Source: Thiotrichaceae bacterium (GTDB taxonomy: Bacteria > Pseudomonadota > Gammaproteobacteria > SZUA-229). From it: a stretch of DNA of 5,946 nucleotides. A program made the translations under genes and the position numbers. Positions 1-5,530 of this stretch are shown here, one piece after another. The notes below the pieces were generated by a model. That model did no database searches. It was not told where the DNA came from and saw only the letters and a list, made by a program, of their open reading frames with translations. How positions within the stretch are numbered: position 1 is the stretch's first letter; each line of letters opens with the position of its first letter. The stretch spans positions 9,051 through 14,996 of the forward strand of contig NVWZ01000017.1 of the NCBI GenBank assembly GCA_002746365.1, written 5' to 3'.

Positions 1-2081
1 TCTTGTTTTTTAATTGGCGTTATACGTTCTGGGTTGCGCTTGGGTTACCCATTTCATTTCTCGGCGGTCTGGCAATGATGGTGATGTTTGGTATTACCAT
101 AAACATGATCTCTATGATTGCATTATTGATGGCGATAGGCATTTTAATGGATGATGCTATCGTGCTCTCTGAGAGTATTGCGCATGAGTATAATAAAGGA
201 AAGTCACCACTTGAGGCAGCCATTAGTGGTACGCAGCGAGTATTTACGGGTGTCTTTGCCTCTTTTCTTACATCCGCATTTCTGTTTGGCAGCCTGCTAA
301 TGATGACGGGGGATATGGGGCAGATTCTAGGTGTACTACCGGTCGTTTTACTTTCGGTATTAACCGTTAGTTTAATCGAAGCGTTTTTAGTATTGCCGCA
401 TCACCTTAAGCATTCACTGCAGCATGCACACCATAGAGAGCCACCAGAATGGCGCATAAAATTTGAAGAAAATTTCAGCCGTCTACGTGATGGCTTCGGA
501 AAACTGGCAGATATCGCCATCGATTTTCGCTATGTCACTGTTGGCATCGCACTGGCTTTGCTAATTTTTTCGATAGGATTGATAATGACCGGCACGGTGA
601 AATTTAAAGCTTTCCCCGACCTTGAAGGTAACACAGTTGATGCTCGTATCTTAATGCCTCAGGGTACGCCTTTGGCAGAGACTGAAAAAGTAATAACAAC
701 ACTTTTAACTGCACTCGATAACGCAGTTGATACATTAGATAAAAATGAATTAACTAAGAATCCAGAAGCACTGATAAAAAATATACAGGTTAGTTATGGC
801 GTGCATGCGGATGCACCGGAAAACGGTAGCCATCTAGCAACAATCAGTCTTGATTTGCTGAGTACAGAAATTCGTCATACTAAAATATCTGAACTCACCC
901 ATTTATGGCGTGAGAACAGTGGAGATTTGCCTAACGTTATCAGCGTCCAGTTTAGAGAACCCAAAGTTGGCCCGGCGGGTCGTGCTATAGAAATCCGTTT
1001 AAGCGGAAATGATCTGGATCAGCTGTCACAAGCTTCCTGGGAATTGCAAAACTGGCTACGTGGTTATGCTGGGGTCTCTAACTTGCTTGATGATTTACGA
1101 CCGGGTAAACCTGAATATAGCATACAGTTAAAACACGGCGCACTGGCAGCAGGTGTTGATGCTCGCAGTATTTCATCACAACTTCGCGCTGCTTACCAAG
1201 GCATTAAAATAAGCGATATTTACAGGCAACGTGAGGCCTATGAAATTATCGCAAAGATTGATAGCAAAGAAAAATATGAACTACATGATTTTGATAATTT
1301 CACTGTGTTTTCTAAATCAGGTGCGCCCATTCCGTTAAGCAGTGTGGCAAGTGTCAAAGAAGTACGAGGCTTTGCCCGTATCGCCCGTATCAATCATCAA
1401 CGTACTGTTACTATCTATGGTGATGTGGATGCAGAAGTTGCCAATACTTCTGAAATTATTTCGGGAACCGAAAAGAATTTTCTGCACGATTTAGAACAGC
1501 GTTACCCGGAAATTACTTTTAGTCTTAAAGGTGAAGTTGAAGAAGGATCTAAAACAAAATTTTCAATCATCAGTGGTTTTGCTCTGGGCGCACTGGGCGT
1601 GTTTTTATTGCTGAGTTTAATCTTTCGCAACTATAGTGAACCGGCAATTGTTATGCTGAATATTCCTCTGGCACTCATCGGTGCTATCTGGGGGCACCTC
1701 ATTATGGGGCTGGATTTTACGCTTCCGAGCATGATCGGATTTGTTTCACTTGCCGGTATCGTGGTCAACGATTCTATCTTGCTGGTGGTATTTGTTAAGC
1801 AACATATAAAAGGTGGCATGGCTTTACATGATGCAGCAAAACAGGCGGTACGTGATCGATTCCGTGCAATTTTCTTAACCTCGATAACGACAGTAGCAGG
1901 CATGACACCATTATTATTTGAAACCAGTACACAGGCATTGATACTGGTGCCACTGGTTACCAGCATCGTATTTGGTATGTTGACATCAACACTTCTTATA
2001 TTATTGGTGTTACCTTCTATTTACGCTATTTTGGAAGATTTTGGCGCTATGAGGAAACTTAAAGAAGAGGCACGAGTTTAA
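1..2081 (+). CDS. RND-family efflux permease (HAE1/AcrB-like), C-terminal part; 5' end outside window
   Basis: The gene is open at the left edge, with the frame read from base 3; its first in-window codon (TTG) is internal, not a start. About 692 residues remain of a family usually near 1,030. They begin around transmembrane helix 2/3 of an inner-membrane, proton-driven RND exporter. Visible order, numbered in the window: TM3 about 10-29; TM4 about 33-56 with the conserved proton-relay pair D50-D51 in GILMDDAIV; TM5 and TM6 about 78-135; TM7 about 177-200; a large periplasmic porter/docking domain about 200-515; TM8 from about 520; TM10 about 574-598; TM11 about 622-640; TM12 about 646-675. 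TM10 carries V-N-D-S (N589) where AcrB has the relay lysine K940. This substitution is known in one branch of the superfamily. Membrane-fusion and outer-membrane partners are not in the window and may lie upstream. The substrate cannot be told. Confidence 0.93.
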   Translation, partial: LFFNWRYTFWVALGLPISFLGGLAMMVMFGITINMISMIALLMAIGILMDDAIVLSESIAHEYNKGKSPLEAAISGTQRVFTGVFASFLTSAFLFGSLLMMTGDMGQILGVLPVVLLSVLTVSLIEAFLVLPHHLKHSLQHAHHREPPEWRIKFEENFSRLRDGFGKLADIAIDFRYVTVGIALALLIFSIGLIMTGTVKFKAFPDLEGNTVDARILMPQGTPLAETEKVITTLLTALDNAVDTLDKNELTKNPEALIKNIQVSYGVHADAPENGSHLATISLDLLSTEIRHTKISELTHLWRENSGDLPNVISVQFREPKVGPAGRAIEIRLSGNDLDQLSQASWELQNWLRGYAGVSNLLDDLRPGKPEYSIQLKHGALAAGVDARSISSQLRAAYQGIKISDIYRQREAYEIIAKIDSKEKYELHDFDNFTVFSKSGAPIPLSSVASVKEVRGFARIARINHQRTVTIYGDVDAEVANTSEIISGTEKNFLHDLEQRYPEITFSLKGEVEEGSKTKFSIISGFALGALGVFLLLSLIFRNYSEPAIVMLNIPLALIGAIWGHLIMGLDFTLPSMIGFVSLAGIVVNDSILLVVFVKQHIKGGMALHDAAKQAVRDRFRAIFLTSITTVAGMTPLLFETSTQALILVPLVTSIVFGMLTSTLLILLVLPSIYAILEDFGAMRKLKEEARV

Positions 2082-2146
2082 TTAAGCGGCAATTTGCCAT
2101 AAACATCCGCAATTTCTTCAGCATTGATACATAGAAGTAAGCAGGC

Positions 2147-2428
2147 TTATTCTGTTTTATGATTTAGCCGATGATGCCTGATAGCATCCGGGTGTATTCT
2201 AAAAATCCCGTGTGCCATTTTGAATAAATATTTATTATGTTGCATTGCATGCCGACCGGCTTCGATAGTGACCGAAGGCAAGTAGCTACGTAAATAGTCT
2301 TTTTTACCGGCTTCGCCAAAGAATTGCGTAAACTCCTTTGTCGTCACGATAATGCCGTTGTCGGTGTGCCTGCCTAATTTACCGGTAATCACCGCATCTA
2401 AAAACTTATGCTTTAACTTTTTTTCCAT
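2147..2428 (-). CDS. Hypothetical protein, 93 aa, last gene of a small minus-strand cluster
   Basis: I do not recognise a named family. The protein is basic and His-rich, with no signal peptide or membrane segment. Visible patches are T-G-K-L-G-R-H-T-D-N-G-I-I-V near residues 15-28, a probable helix-rich middle (31-65), and a C-terminal block K-Y-L-F-K-M-A-H-G-I-F-R-I-H-P-D-A-I (66-83) that looks like a beta hairpin closing a small nucleic-acid-binding-type domain; this reading is inference. The ATG at 2428 lies 12 bp after the stop of the upstream gene (2441-2767), so the two are probably co-transcribed. A weak AGGG lies upstream of the start. Its 3' end faces the end of the RND gene, with 65 bp between them. 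It could be a DNA-binding accessory or antitoxin-like protein, but nothing shows this directly. Confidence 0.7.
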   Translation of the reverse strand: MEKKLKHKFLDAVITGKLGRHTDNGIIVTTKEFTQFFGEAGKKDYLRSYLPSVTIEAGRHAMQHNKYLFKMAHGIFRIHPDAIRHHRLNHKTE

Positions 2429-2440
2429 TTGCTTTCATCC

Positions 2441-2767
2441 CTATCTTTCGTCCCTGTTTAAAGTCGGCATAAAATTCATGACCAAATCTTTTTGCTTAAC
2501 CTCTCGCATTAAACTCGATGGCTCAATGTGAATACCAATATGCGTTTTGTCCGCTTCATTAAATTCTATTAACAGCGGGTGATCTGATATATGCCCCGAT
2601 AACATCCCCGTACTGCCAATATAGATAACCGAATAGCCGAATCGGTCTTGCCGCAATACAACATAAATTACACTCGAACAAACCAGTAACGTCTGCCAGG
2701 GATAAATTGTAAAAATATAAGAGCGGTCACTCGCTCCATTTAATAAAATGGTTTTCTCTTTATCCAT
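2441..2767 (-). CDS. Degenerate GIY-YIG-like protein, 108 aa (paralog 1)
   Basis: The signatures fit a small GIY-YIG-type fold. There is an N-terminal L-N-G-A-S...Y-I-F-T-I-Y-P (9-23), then V-I-Y (33-35), then I-Y-I-G (48-51), an H-P after the helix (63-64), a strand T-H-I-G-I-H-I-E (75-82), and the C-terminal D-L-V-x-x-F-x-P-x-L-N (94-104), which resembles the usual E-x-x-L-I...P-x-x-N ending. The two catalytic positions look lost: the helix Arg is H59 and the Glu three residues before the final L-V is Q92, so nuclease activity is unlikely. It is roughly half identical, without gaps, to the product of 2988-3305. The start ATG at 2767 is preceded by a strong AGGAAGGGG. It lies 30 bp inside the MITE-like element's left flank and is followed 12 bp later by the 93-residue gene. 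Fold assignment is by motif only. Confidence 0.75.
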   Translation of the reverse strand: MDKEKTILLNGASDRSYIFTIYPWQTLLVCSSVIYVVLRQDRFGYSVIYIGSTGMLSGHISDHPLLIEFNEADKTHIGIHIEPSSLMREVKQKDLVMNFMPTLNRDER

Positions 2768-2796
2768 AAGCCCCTTCCTTTTGTACTAAACCATAA

Positions 2797-2956
2797 GGAA
2801 CCTCAGATCAATTTGTGAAAGCGTATCTTGCAAACTGAATAATCCATTTTCGGCGTTGTAACACTTCGCAATAGCCAGCTATTACGTGCGTTATACGCCT
2901 TGAACCTGAATCATTCAGCTTACAATCTACTTCATGCATAATTAATCAGAGGTTCC
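2797..2956. mobile_element. MITE-like element, 160 bp, with terminal inverted repeats and ATAA target duplication
   Basis: The ends are GGAACCTCAGATCAATT on the left and, read inward from the right, GGAACCTCTGATTAATT. They match at 15 of 17 positions, with the first eight identical. ATAA lies directly outside both ends (2793-2796 and 2957-2960), as expected of a 4-bp target-site duplication. The interior has no usable reading frame, so any transposition would depend on a transposase supplied in trans. The size, the inverted ends and the short duplication fit a non-autonomous derivative of a DDE insertion sequence. The IS5 group is one possibility because of the short AT-rich target, but I could not identify the parent. 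It occupies most of the gap between the two GIY-YIG-like paralogs and probably separated a formerly adjacent pair. Confidence 0.83.
2852..2899. repeat. Imperfect palindrome inside the MITE-like element
   Basis: Paired blocks from outside in are GGCG (2852-2855) with CGCC (2896-2899), TAAC (2859-2862) with GTTA (2890-2893), CG with CG, and AATAGC (2870-2875) with GCTATT (2878-2883) around a 2-nt loop. An AAC/GTT outer pair, a mismatched spacer and an inner stem resemble the layout of an integron attC. The outer boxes are poor matches to RYYYAAC and GTTRRRY, however, and no clear extrahelical base is present. An ordinary MITE hairpin is the simpler reading. Confidence 0.6.
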
Positions 2957-2987
2957 ATAAGTTGATTGCACCACTGCTAAAACCAAA

Positions 2988-3305
2988 TCACATATTCAAC
3001 AACGGCGCAAATCGCACCACTAAATCCATCTGTTTCTTATAACGCTCCGTAATGGTGGCTTCAATATGCACACCAATATGTGTTTTTCCTGCCTGATCGA
3101 ATTCAGGCATCAATGGGTGGTGCCTCAAATCCTGATACAAAGCACTTGATCGCCCAATATAAATAATAAAATACCCCGTCTTATCAAGGCGTAGCACAAG
3201 ATAAACCGCGCCAAAAGAAACCAAAGTAGCATTAAACGGGTAAATGGTGAAGGTGTAAGCGTTTTGGCTGGTGCCTGAGAGAATTAGTGTTTGTTCGTTT
3301 TCCAT
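2988..3305 (-). CDS. Degenerate GIY-YIG-like protein, 105 aa (paralog 2), first gene of the minus-strand cluster
   Basis: It has the same architecture as the product of 2441-2767, with 50 of 104 aligned residues identical by hand count. The N-terminus is L-S-G-T-S...Y-T-F-T-I-Y-P, then A-V-Y (33-35), I-Y-I-G (48-51), H-H-P (62-64), T-H-I-G-V-H-I-E (75-82) and D-L-V-V-R-F-A-P-L-L-N (94-104). The family arrangement of a GIY-like strand, YIG strand, helix and terminal P-x-x-N is clear. As in its paralog the catalytic Arg and Glu positions are replaced, here by D59 and Q92, so a binding rather than cutting role is inferred. The ATG at 3305 has a good AAGGAG about 8 nt upstream. The gene is transcribed away from the XRE regulator at 3419-3628, and a palindrome lies in the shared upstream region, so repression by that regulator is plausible. 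Confidence 0.77.
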   Translation of the reverse strand: MENEQTLILSGTSQNAYTFTIYPFNATLVSFGAVYLVLRLDKTGYFIIYIGRSSALYQDLRHHPLMPEFDQAGKTHIGVHIEATITERYKKQMDLVVRFAPLLNM

Positions 3306-3349
3306 TTTTTCGACTCCTTATGTTTCTATTTATTGCATTCCTTTGCCGA

Positions 3350-3368
3350 AGTTTAACTTCGTTAAACT
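3350..3368. promoter_or_regulatory. Candidate XRE operator: perfect 8-3-8 palindrome
   Basis: AGTTTAACTTCGTTAAACT is a perfect inverted repeat of 8 bp with a 3-bp centre. It lies between the divergent starts at 3305 (minus) and 3419 (plus), 45 to 50 bp from each. On the minus strand TTAAAC within it could serve as a -35 element, with the AT-rich stretch near 3325-3333 as a weak -10. On the plus strand TATACC (3383-3388) is a possible -10. Dyad operators of this size next to the gene are typical for dimeric Cro/CI-type regulators. Autoregulation and control of the minus-strand genes are inferred. Confidence 0.6.
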
Positions 3369-3418
3369 AAAAGTGCAACTTCTATACCATAAAACTTCAA
3401 TTTCATGAAGATTTATGT

Positions 3419-3628
3419 ATGAGCCAACTAAAAGAAGATTTCGGAAAACGACTACAGACACTAAGACTTGAGGCTGATATGACACAGGAAGTGCTCGCTA
3501 ATGAGATTGGTTTGACCGTTGAATCTATAAGCAATATAGAGCGCGGAATTCATGGGCCAAAATTTGATAATCTGGAAAAGCTAGCAGATATTTTAGGGGT
3601 GCCGGTACGTGAGCTATTTGAGTTTTGA
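3419..3628 (+). CDS. XRE-family (Cro/CI-type) helix-turn-helix regulator, 69 aa
   Basis: This is a compact HTH_3 protein consisting of little more than the DNA-binding domain. F-G-K-R-L-Q-T-L-R (8-16) forms helix 1. M-T-Q-E-V-L-A-N-E-I-G-L (21-32) forms helix 2 and the turn. T-V-E-S-I-S-N-I-E-R-G (33-43) is the recognition helix with the conserved I-E-R-G ending. L-E-K-L-A-D-I-L-G-V-P-V-R-E-L-F (52-67) forms the last helices. The length and shape match controller proteins of restriction-modification systems, antitoxin-type repressors and small phage repressors. The chosen ATG has GAAG at 3407-3410 as a modest ribosome site. It is divergent from the GIY-YIG-like cluster and has a palindrome 51 bp upstream of its start. 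Binding to that palindrome is inferred. Confidence 0.9.
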   Translation: MSQLKEDFGKRLQTLRLEADMTQEVLANEIGLTVESISNIERGIHGPKFDNLEKLADILGVPVRELFEF

Positions 3629-3680
3629 CTTCTTTATGCTGGAAGGGGTGTTATTGGGTTTGTGATGCTGGGGAGTTGTA

Positions 3681-3699
3681 AAGGGCTGTTAACACCCTT
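3681..3699. terminator. Hairpin downstream of the XRE gene, possible terminator
   Basis: AAGGGCTGTTAACACCCTT is a palindrome with one extra C: AAGGG and CCCTT flank the self-complementary TGTTAACA. It starts about 52 bp after the XRE stop. No T-run follows, so intrinsic termination is doubtful. The GGGTGTTA at 3646-3653 can also pair with TAACACCC at 3690-3697, giving two mutually exclusive folds. I see no gene in the surrounding stretch 3629-3909. Confidence 0.3.
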
Positions 3700-3823
3700 G
3701 CTTTGCATAGGGGATGTGTGTAAAAAGAGACTTCCTGTTGCTAATGGGTTAACTTAAAGTAAAGCCTTCATTCTCTGTCTAGTTAGCCCACTATTAAAAA
3801 GTTAAATGATTGATTTAATTAAA

Positions 3824-3888
3824 TTTCAAGTTGTTGTATGCCCTAAAAGACGCTTTACAAAAGTGCTTTTTAGGCGTTCAAATTGTAG
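3824..3888 (+). repeat. Imperfect hairpin with attC-like geometry, possible degenerate attC before the TIR cassette
   Basis: The core stem pairs CCTAAAAG (3842-3849) with CTTTTTAGG (3866-3874, one bulged T). Then comes an unpaired A (3850), and CGCTT (3851-3855) pairs with AAGTG (3861-3865) around a 4-5 nt loop. The single unpaired A in the left arm matches the position of the extrahelical base in the good attC at 4868-4924. The site ends at G3888, exactly at the inferred cassette junction. Against an active site, the left outer box TTTCAAG (3824-3830) lacks the required AAC and the spacers are long. It could instead be a transcriptional hairpin. Confidence 0.4.
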
Positions 3889-4918
3889 TTAACTTCTAAG
3901 AAAATACACATGACAGACATTGAAAATAAAGACTATGATTACGATGTTTGCTTTTCCTTCGCAGGAGAAGATAGAGAGTATGTGAGTAGTGTAGCTGAAG
4001 TACTTAGAGATCAAGGCATCAGAGTATTTTATGATGAATACGAAGAAGTTGAGCTTTGGGGTAAAGATTTATACGTACATCTAGATGATGTATATAAAAA
4101 TGCAGCGAGATATTGCGTCTTATTTATCTCTGATAACTACTCGAAAAAACTCTGGACAAATCACGAACGAAAAAGCGCTCAGGAAAGAGCGTTTAAAGAA
4201 AATACGGAGTATATCCTTCCAGCTCGTTTTGATGATACGCCCATACCTGGTTTAAGAGATACAGTTGGTTATATTGATATCTCTCAAAAATCACCTGAAG
4301 ACTTTTCAGAACTAATAATTAAAAAAGTAGGTGGGCACTGGAAAAATAATTATTTCCCACCTGTGCCCGACTCTCTTTACAAAAGTTTTAACGTCGAAGA
4401 CGATGAAGACGAAAAAGAAGAAATTTACCTAGTTTCACACCATTTTTTCTTATCCTTAAAAAGAATGTCTGAAGATGAAAAGAATTTAGTATTTCATTTT
4501 TTCAATAACGCATGCCCTGCAGAATTACCAGAAAACATGCATGTTAATATCGATCTTTTAAGGCGTATTACAGGATTCACGCCATCAAGAATTTTACGAT
4601 TATTTTCTGGTATGAAATCGTTAGGCTTTGAGTCTTTTCTAAGAGATGATAACGAAACTGAAGGTCACATTGGTAACGAAAAAGAAATGCTAGTTGTAAG
4701 TTGGAGTGATTACACAAGAGAGGACTCGACAAAAATAGCATTTGCAACACTTTACTATGCCCAAAATGGTTATTGTGAAACGCATGCGATTGAAACATTG
4801 CAACGACTTGATTTTTCCCAGTTATCTAAGGTAACTTATGAAGACGACATACACTAACTGCAAAAAAAGTTAACAAGTAGCTTAAGCGGACGTAAAAAAT
4901 ACGCCGCTTAGCAAAGCG
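3889..4918 (+). mobile_element. Integron gene cassette carrying the TIR gene
   Basis: The right end is the G of the GTT crossover in the attC at 4868-4924. The left end is inferred from GTTAACT at 3888-3894, which is the exact reverse complement of the AGTTAAC left outer box of that attC. In a circularised cassette these two boxes would be the two ends of the same site and should match, as they do 7 of 7. The cassette would be about 1,030 bp with one gene in the orientation usual for cassettes and only 15 bp between the left box and the start codon. No integrase gene or attI is present in the window. Confidence 0.68.
3910..4857 (+). CDS. TIR-domain protein, 315 aa, with uncharacterised C-terminal region; probable NAD-cleaving defence effector
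   Basis: The N-terminal TIR domain spans about residues 9-142. It shows Y-D-V-C-F-S-F-A-G-E-D-R-E (11-23), the strand I-R-V-F-Y-D (37-42), L-W-G-K-D-L (49-54), A-R-Y-C-V-L-F-I-S (66-74), and W82-T-N-H-E86. The W-x-x-x-E glutamate is the position used for catalysis in NAD-cleaving bacterial TIR proteins. Next are Y-I-L-P-A-R-F-D-D (101-109) and G-Y-I-D (120-123). An acidic stretch (163-171) links to a C-terminal region whose D215-L-L-R-R-I-T-G...K-S-L-G-F segment reads like a small winged helix. That domain is not one I can name and may sense the trigger. There is no signal peptide or membrane helix, so it is cytoplasmic. The ribosome site is weak, as is common in cassettes. An antiphage role is inferred from the family and from cassette carriage. 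Confidence 0.88.
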   Translation: MTDIENKDYDYDVCFSFAGEDREYVSSVAEVLRDQGIRVFYDEYEEVELWGKDLYVHLDDVYKNAARYCVLFISDNYSKKLWTNHERKSAQERAFKENTEYILPARFDDTPIPGLRDTVGYIDISQKSPEDFSELIIKKVGGHWKNNYFPPVPDSLYKSFNVEDDEDEKEEIYLVSHHFFLSLKRMSEDEKNLVFHFFNNACPAELPENMHVNIDLLRRITGFTPSRILRLFSGMKSLGFESFLRDDNETEGHIGNEKEMLVVSWSDYTREDSTKIAFATLYYAQNGYCETHAIETLQRLDFSQLSKVTYEDDIH

Positions 4919-4924
4919 TTATGT
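4868..4924 (+). repeat. attC: Integron attC recombination site, 57 bp
   Basis: The outer boxes are AGTTAAC (4868-4874) and GTTATGT (4918-4924), sharing the invariant AAC/GTT core. Each departs slightly from RYYYAAC and GTTRRRY. The inner arms are TAAGCGG (4883-4889) with CCGCTTA (4904-4910), and CGTA (4891-4894) with TACG (4900-4903), around a 5-nt A-loop. A single extrahelical A (4890) interrupts the left arm. The unpaired spacers are 8 nt (left) and 7 nt (right). Extrahelical base, unpaired central spacer and short loop are the structural hallmarks of a foldable attC. It begins 10 bp after the TIR stop, and its orientation places any promoter or integrase to the left. Confidence 0.9.
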
Positions 4925-4965
4925 GAAAACACGATAATAAACTATTTAGAAACTAAGGAGAAAAC

Positions 4966-5481
4966 ATGAAAAATATAATACTACTAAGTGCCGCATTATT
5001 ATTTAGCGCATCTTCACCTGCTCAAAATTGGTATGCCGGAGGTGGCGCTGGCTTTGTAACTTTTGACGATGGCACAGATACATTATCGCCTACTAATATT
5101 TATTTTAGGGGTGGATATCAATTTAATCAATATTTTAATATCGGTTTAGAGTCGAGTGTTACAGTGTCACCAGATCAAATTCCATCTGCACCCAGTGTTG
5201 ATTTTGATGTAACCGCAGTAACATTTTATGTCCGAGGCGGCATTCCTGTTAATGAGAGTATATGGTTGTATGGACAGCTGGGAAGTACAAATACAGAATT
5301 AACTGGCGAGTTTCAAGGGGCTGAAGCAAGTGTTGATGACACTGACACCATGTACGGACTTGGTGCAGAAATCGACTTAGGAAGCAAAAGTACATATCTT
5401 GCATTAAATTATTCTGTTTACAATAATAATGACGGAGCGGATGTAACAGCGTTTAATCTTGGCGTAGGCTTCCGATTTTAG
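4966..5481 (+). CDS. Small outer-membrane beta-barrel protein, 171 aa (OmpA-like/OMP_b-brl type)
   Basis: A Sec signal peptide is visible: K-N at the start, a hydrophobic core about 4-15, and a likely cleavage after S17-P18-A19. The mature protein begins near Q-N-W-Y-A-G-G-G-A-G-F, a common first strand of 8-stranded barrels. Alternating hydrophobic strands follow, such as I-Y-F-R-G-G-Y-Q-F, F-N-I-G-L-E-S, T-F-Y-V-R-G-G-I and Y-L-A-L-N-Y-S-V-Y. It ends in G-V-G-F-R-F, the terminal aromatic recognised by the BAM machinery. Length fits small PF13505-type porin-like barrels; the specific role is unknown. The ATG has an excellent AAGGAG 6-7 nt upstream. It starts 41 bp after the attC, so it is probably carried on the following cassette. 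Confidence 0.87.
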   Translation: MKNIILLSAALLFSASSPAQNWYAGGGAGFVTFDDGTDTLSPTNIYFRGGYQFNQYFNIGLESSVTVSPDQIPSAPSVDFDVTAVTFYVRGGIPVNESIWLYGQLGSTNTELTGEFQGAEASVDDTDTMYGLGAEIDLGSKSTYLALNYSVYNNNDGADVTAFNLGVGFRF

Positions 5482-5503
5482 CCATGGTATAACTTAAAAC
5501 ACT

Positions 5504-5530
5504 TAGTATCAATTTTGAAGTGCGATACTA
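5504..5530. repeat. Inverted repeat after the beta-barrel gene, possible remnant of an attC
   Basis: TAGTATC (5504-5510) and GATACTA (5524-5530) are perfect 7-bp arms around a 13-nt loop. GTATAAC at 5487-5493, six bases after the beta-barrel stop, would be an acceptable left outer attC box and resembles the reverse complement of the GTTATGT at the start of this cassette. No GTT box follows the right arm; the sequence there is GCCGTCTAAC. The site may be a decayed attC, or a simple hairpin. No T-run supports a terminator. Confidence 0.4.

Noticed and set aside
20..223. Minus-strand open frame of 67 codons
   Set aside because: It lies wholly inside the RND permease frame, has no family signature, and is explained by the codon pattern of the real gene.
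1631..1966. Minus-strand open frame of 111 codons
   Set aside because: It is antisense to the conserved TM9-TM12 part of the RND permease and its product has no recognisable domain.
2138..2149. TAAGCAGGCTTA as a terminator between the convergent RND gene and 93-aa gene
   Set aside because: The stem has 5 bp with a 2-nt loop, overlaps the stop codon of the 93-aa gene, and is too weak to claim as a terminator.
3747..3788. GGTTAAC (3747-3753) and GTTAGCC (3782-3788) as a short attC
   Set aside because: The outer boxes are nearly complementary, but the 28 nt between them form no inner stem and show no extrahelical-base pattern.
3629..3909. Possible hidden small gene between XRE and TIR
   Set aside because: Frames there are short with no supported start. 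Hairpins and AT-rich sequence account for what can be seen.
4577..4798. Minus-strand open frame of 73 codons
   Set aside because: It is antisense to the C-terminal region of the TIR gene, with no ribosome site or family features.
3306..4918. Restriction-modification locus with the XRE protein as controller
   Set aside because: No methyltransferase motif or endonuclease partner is visible, and the GIY-YIG-like proteins lack catalytic residues.
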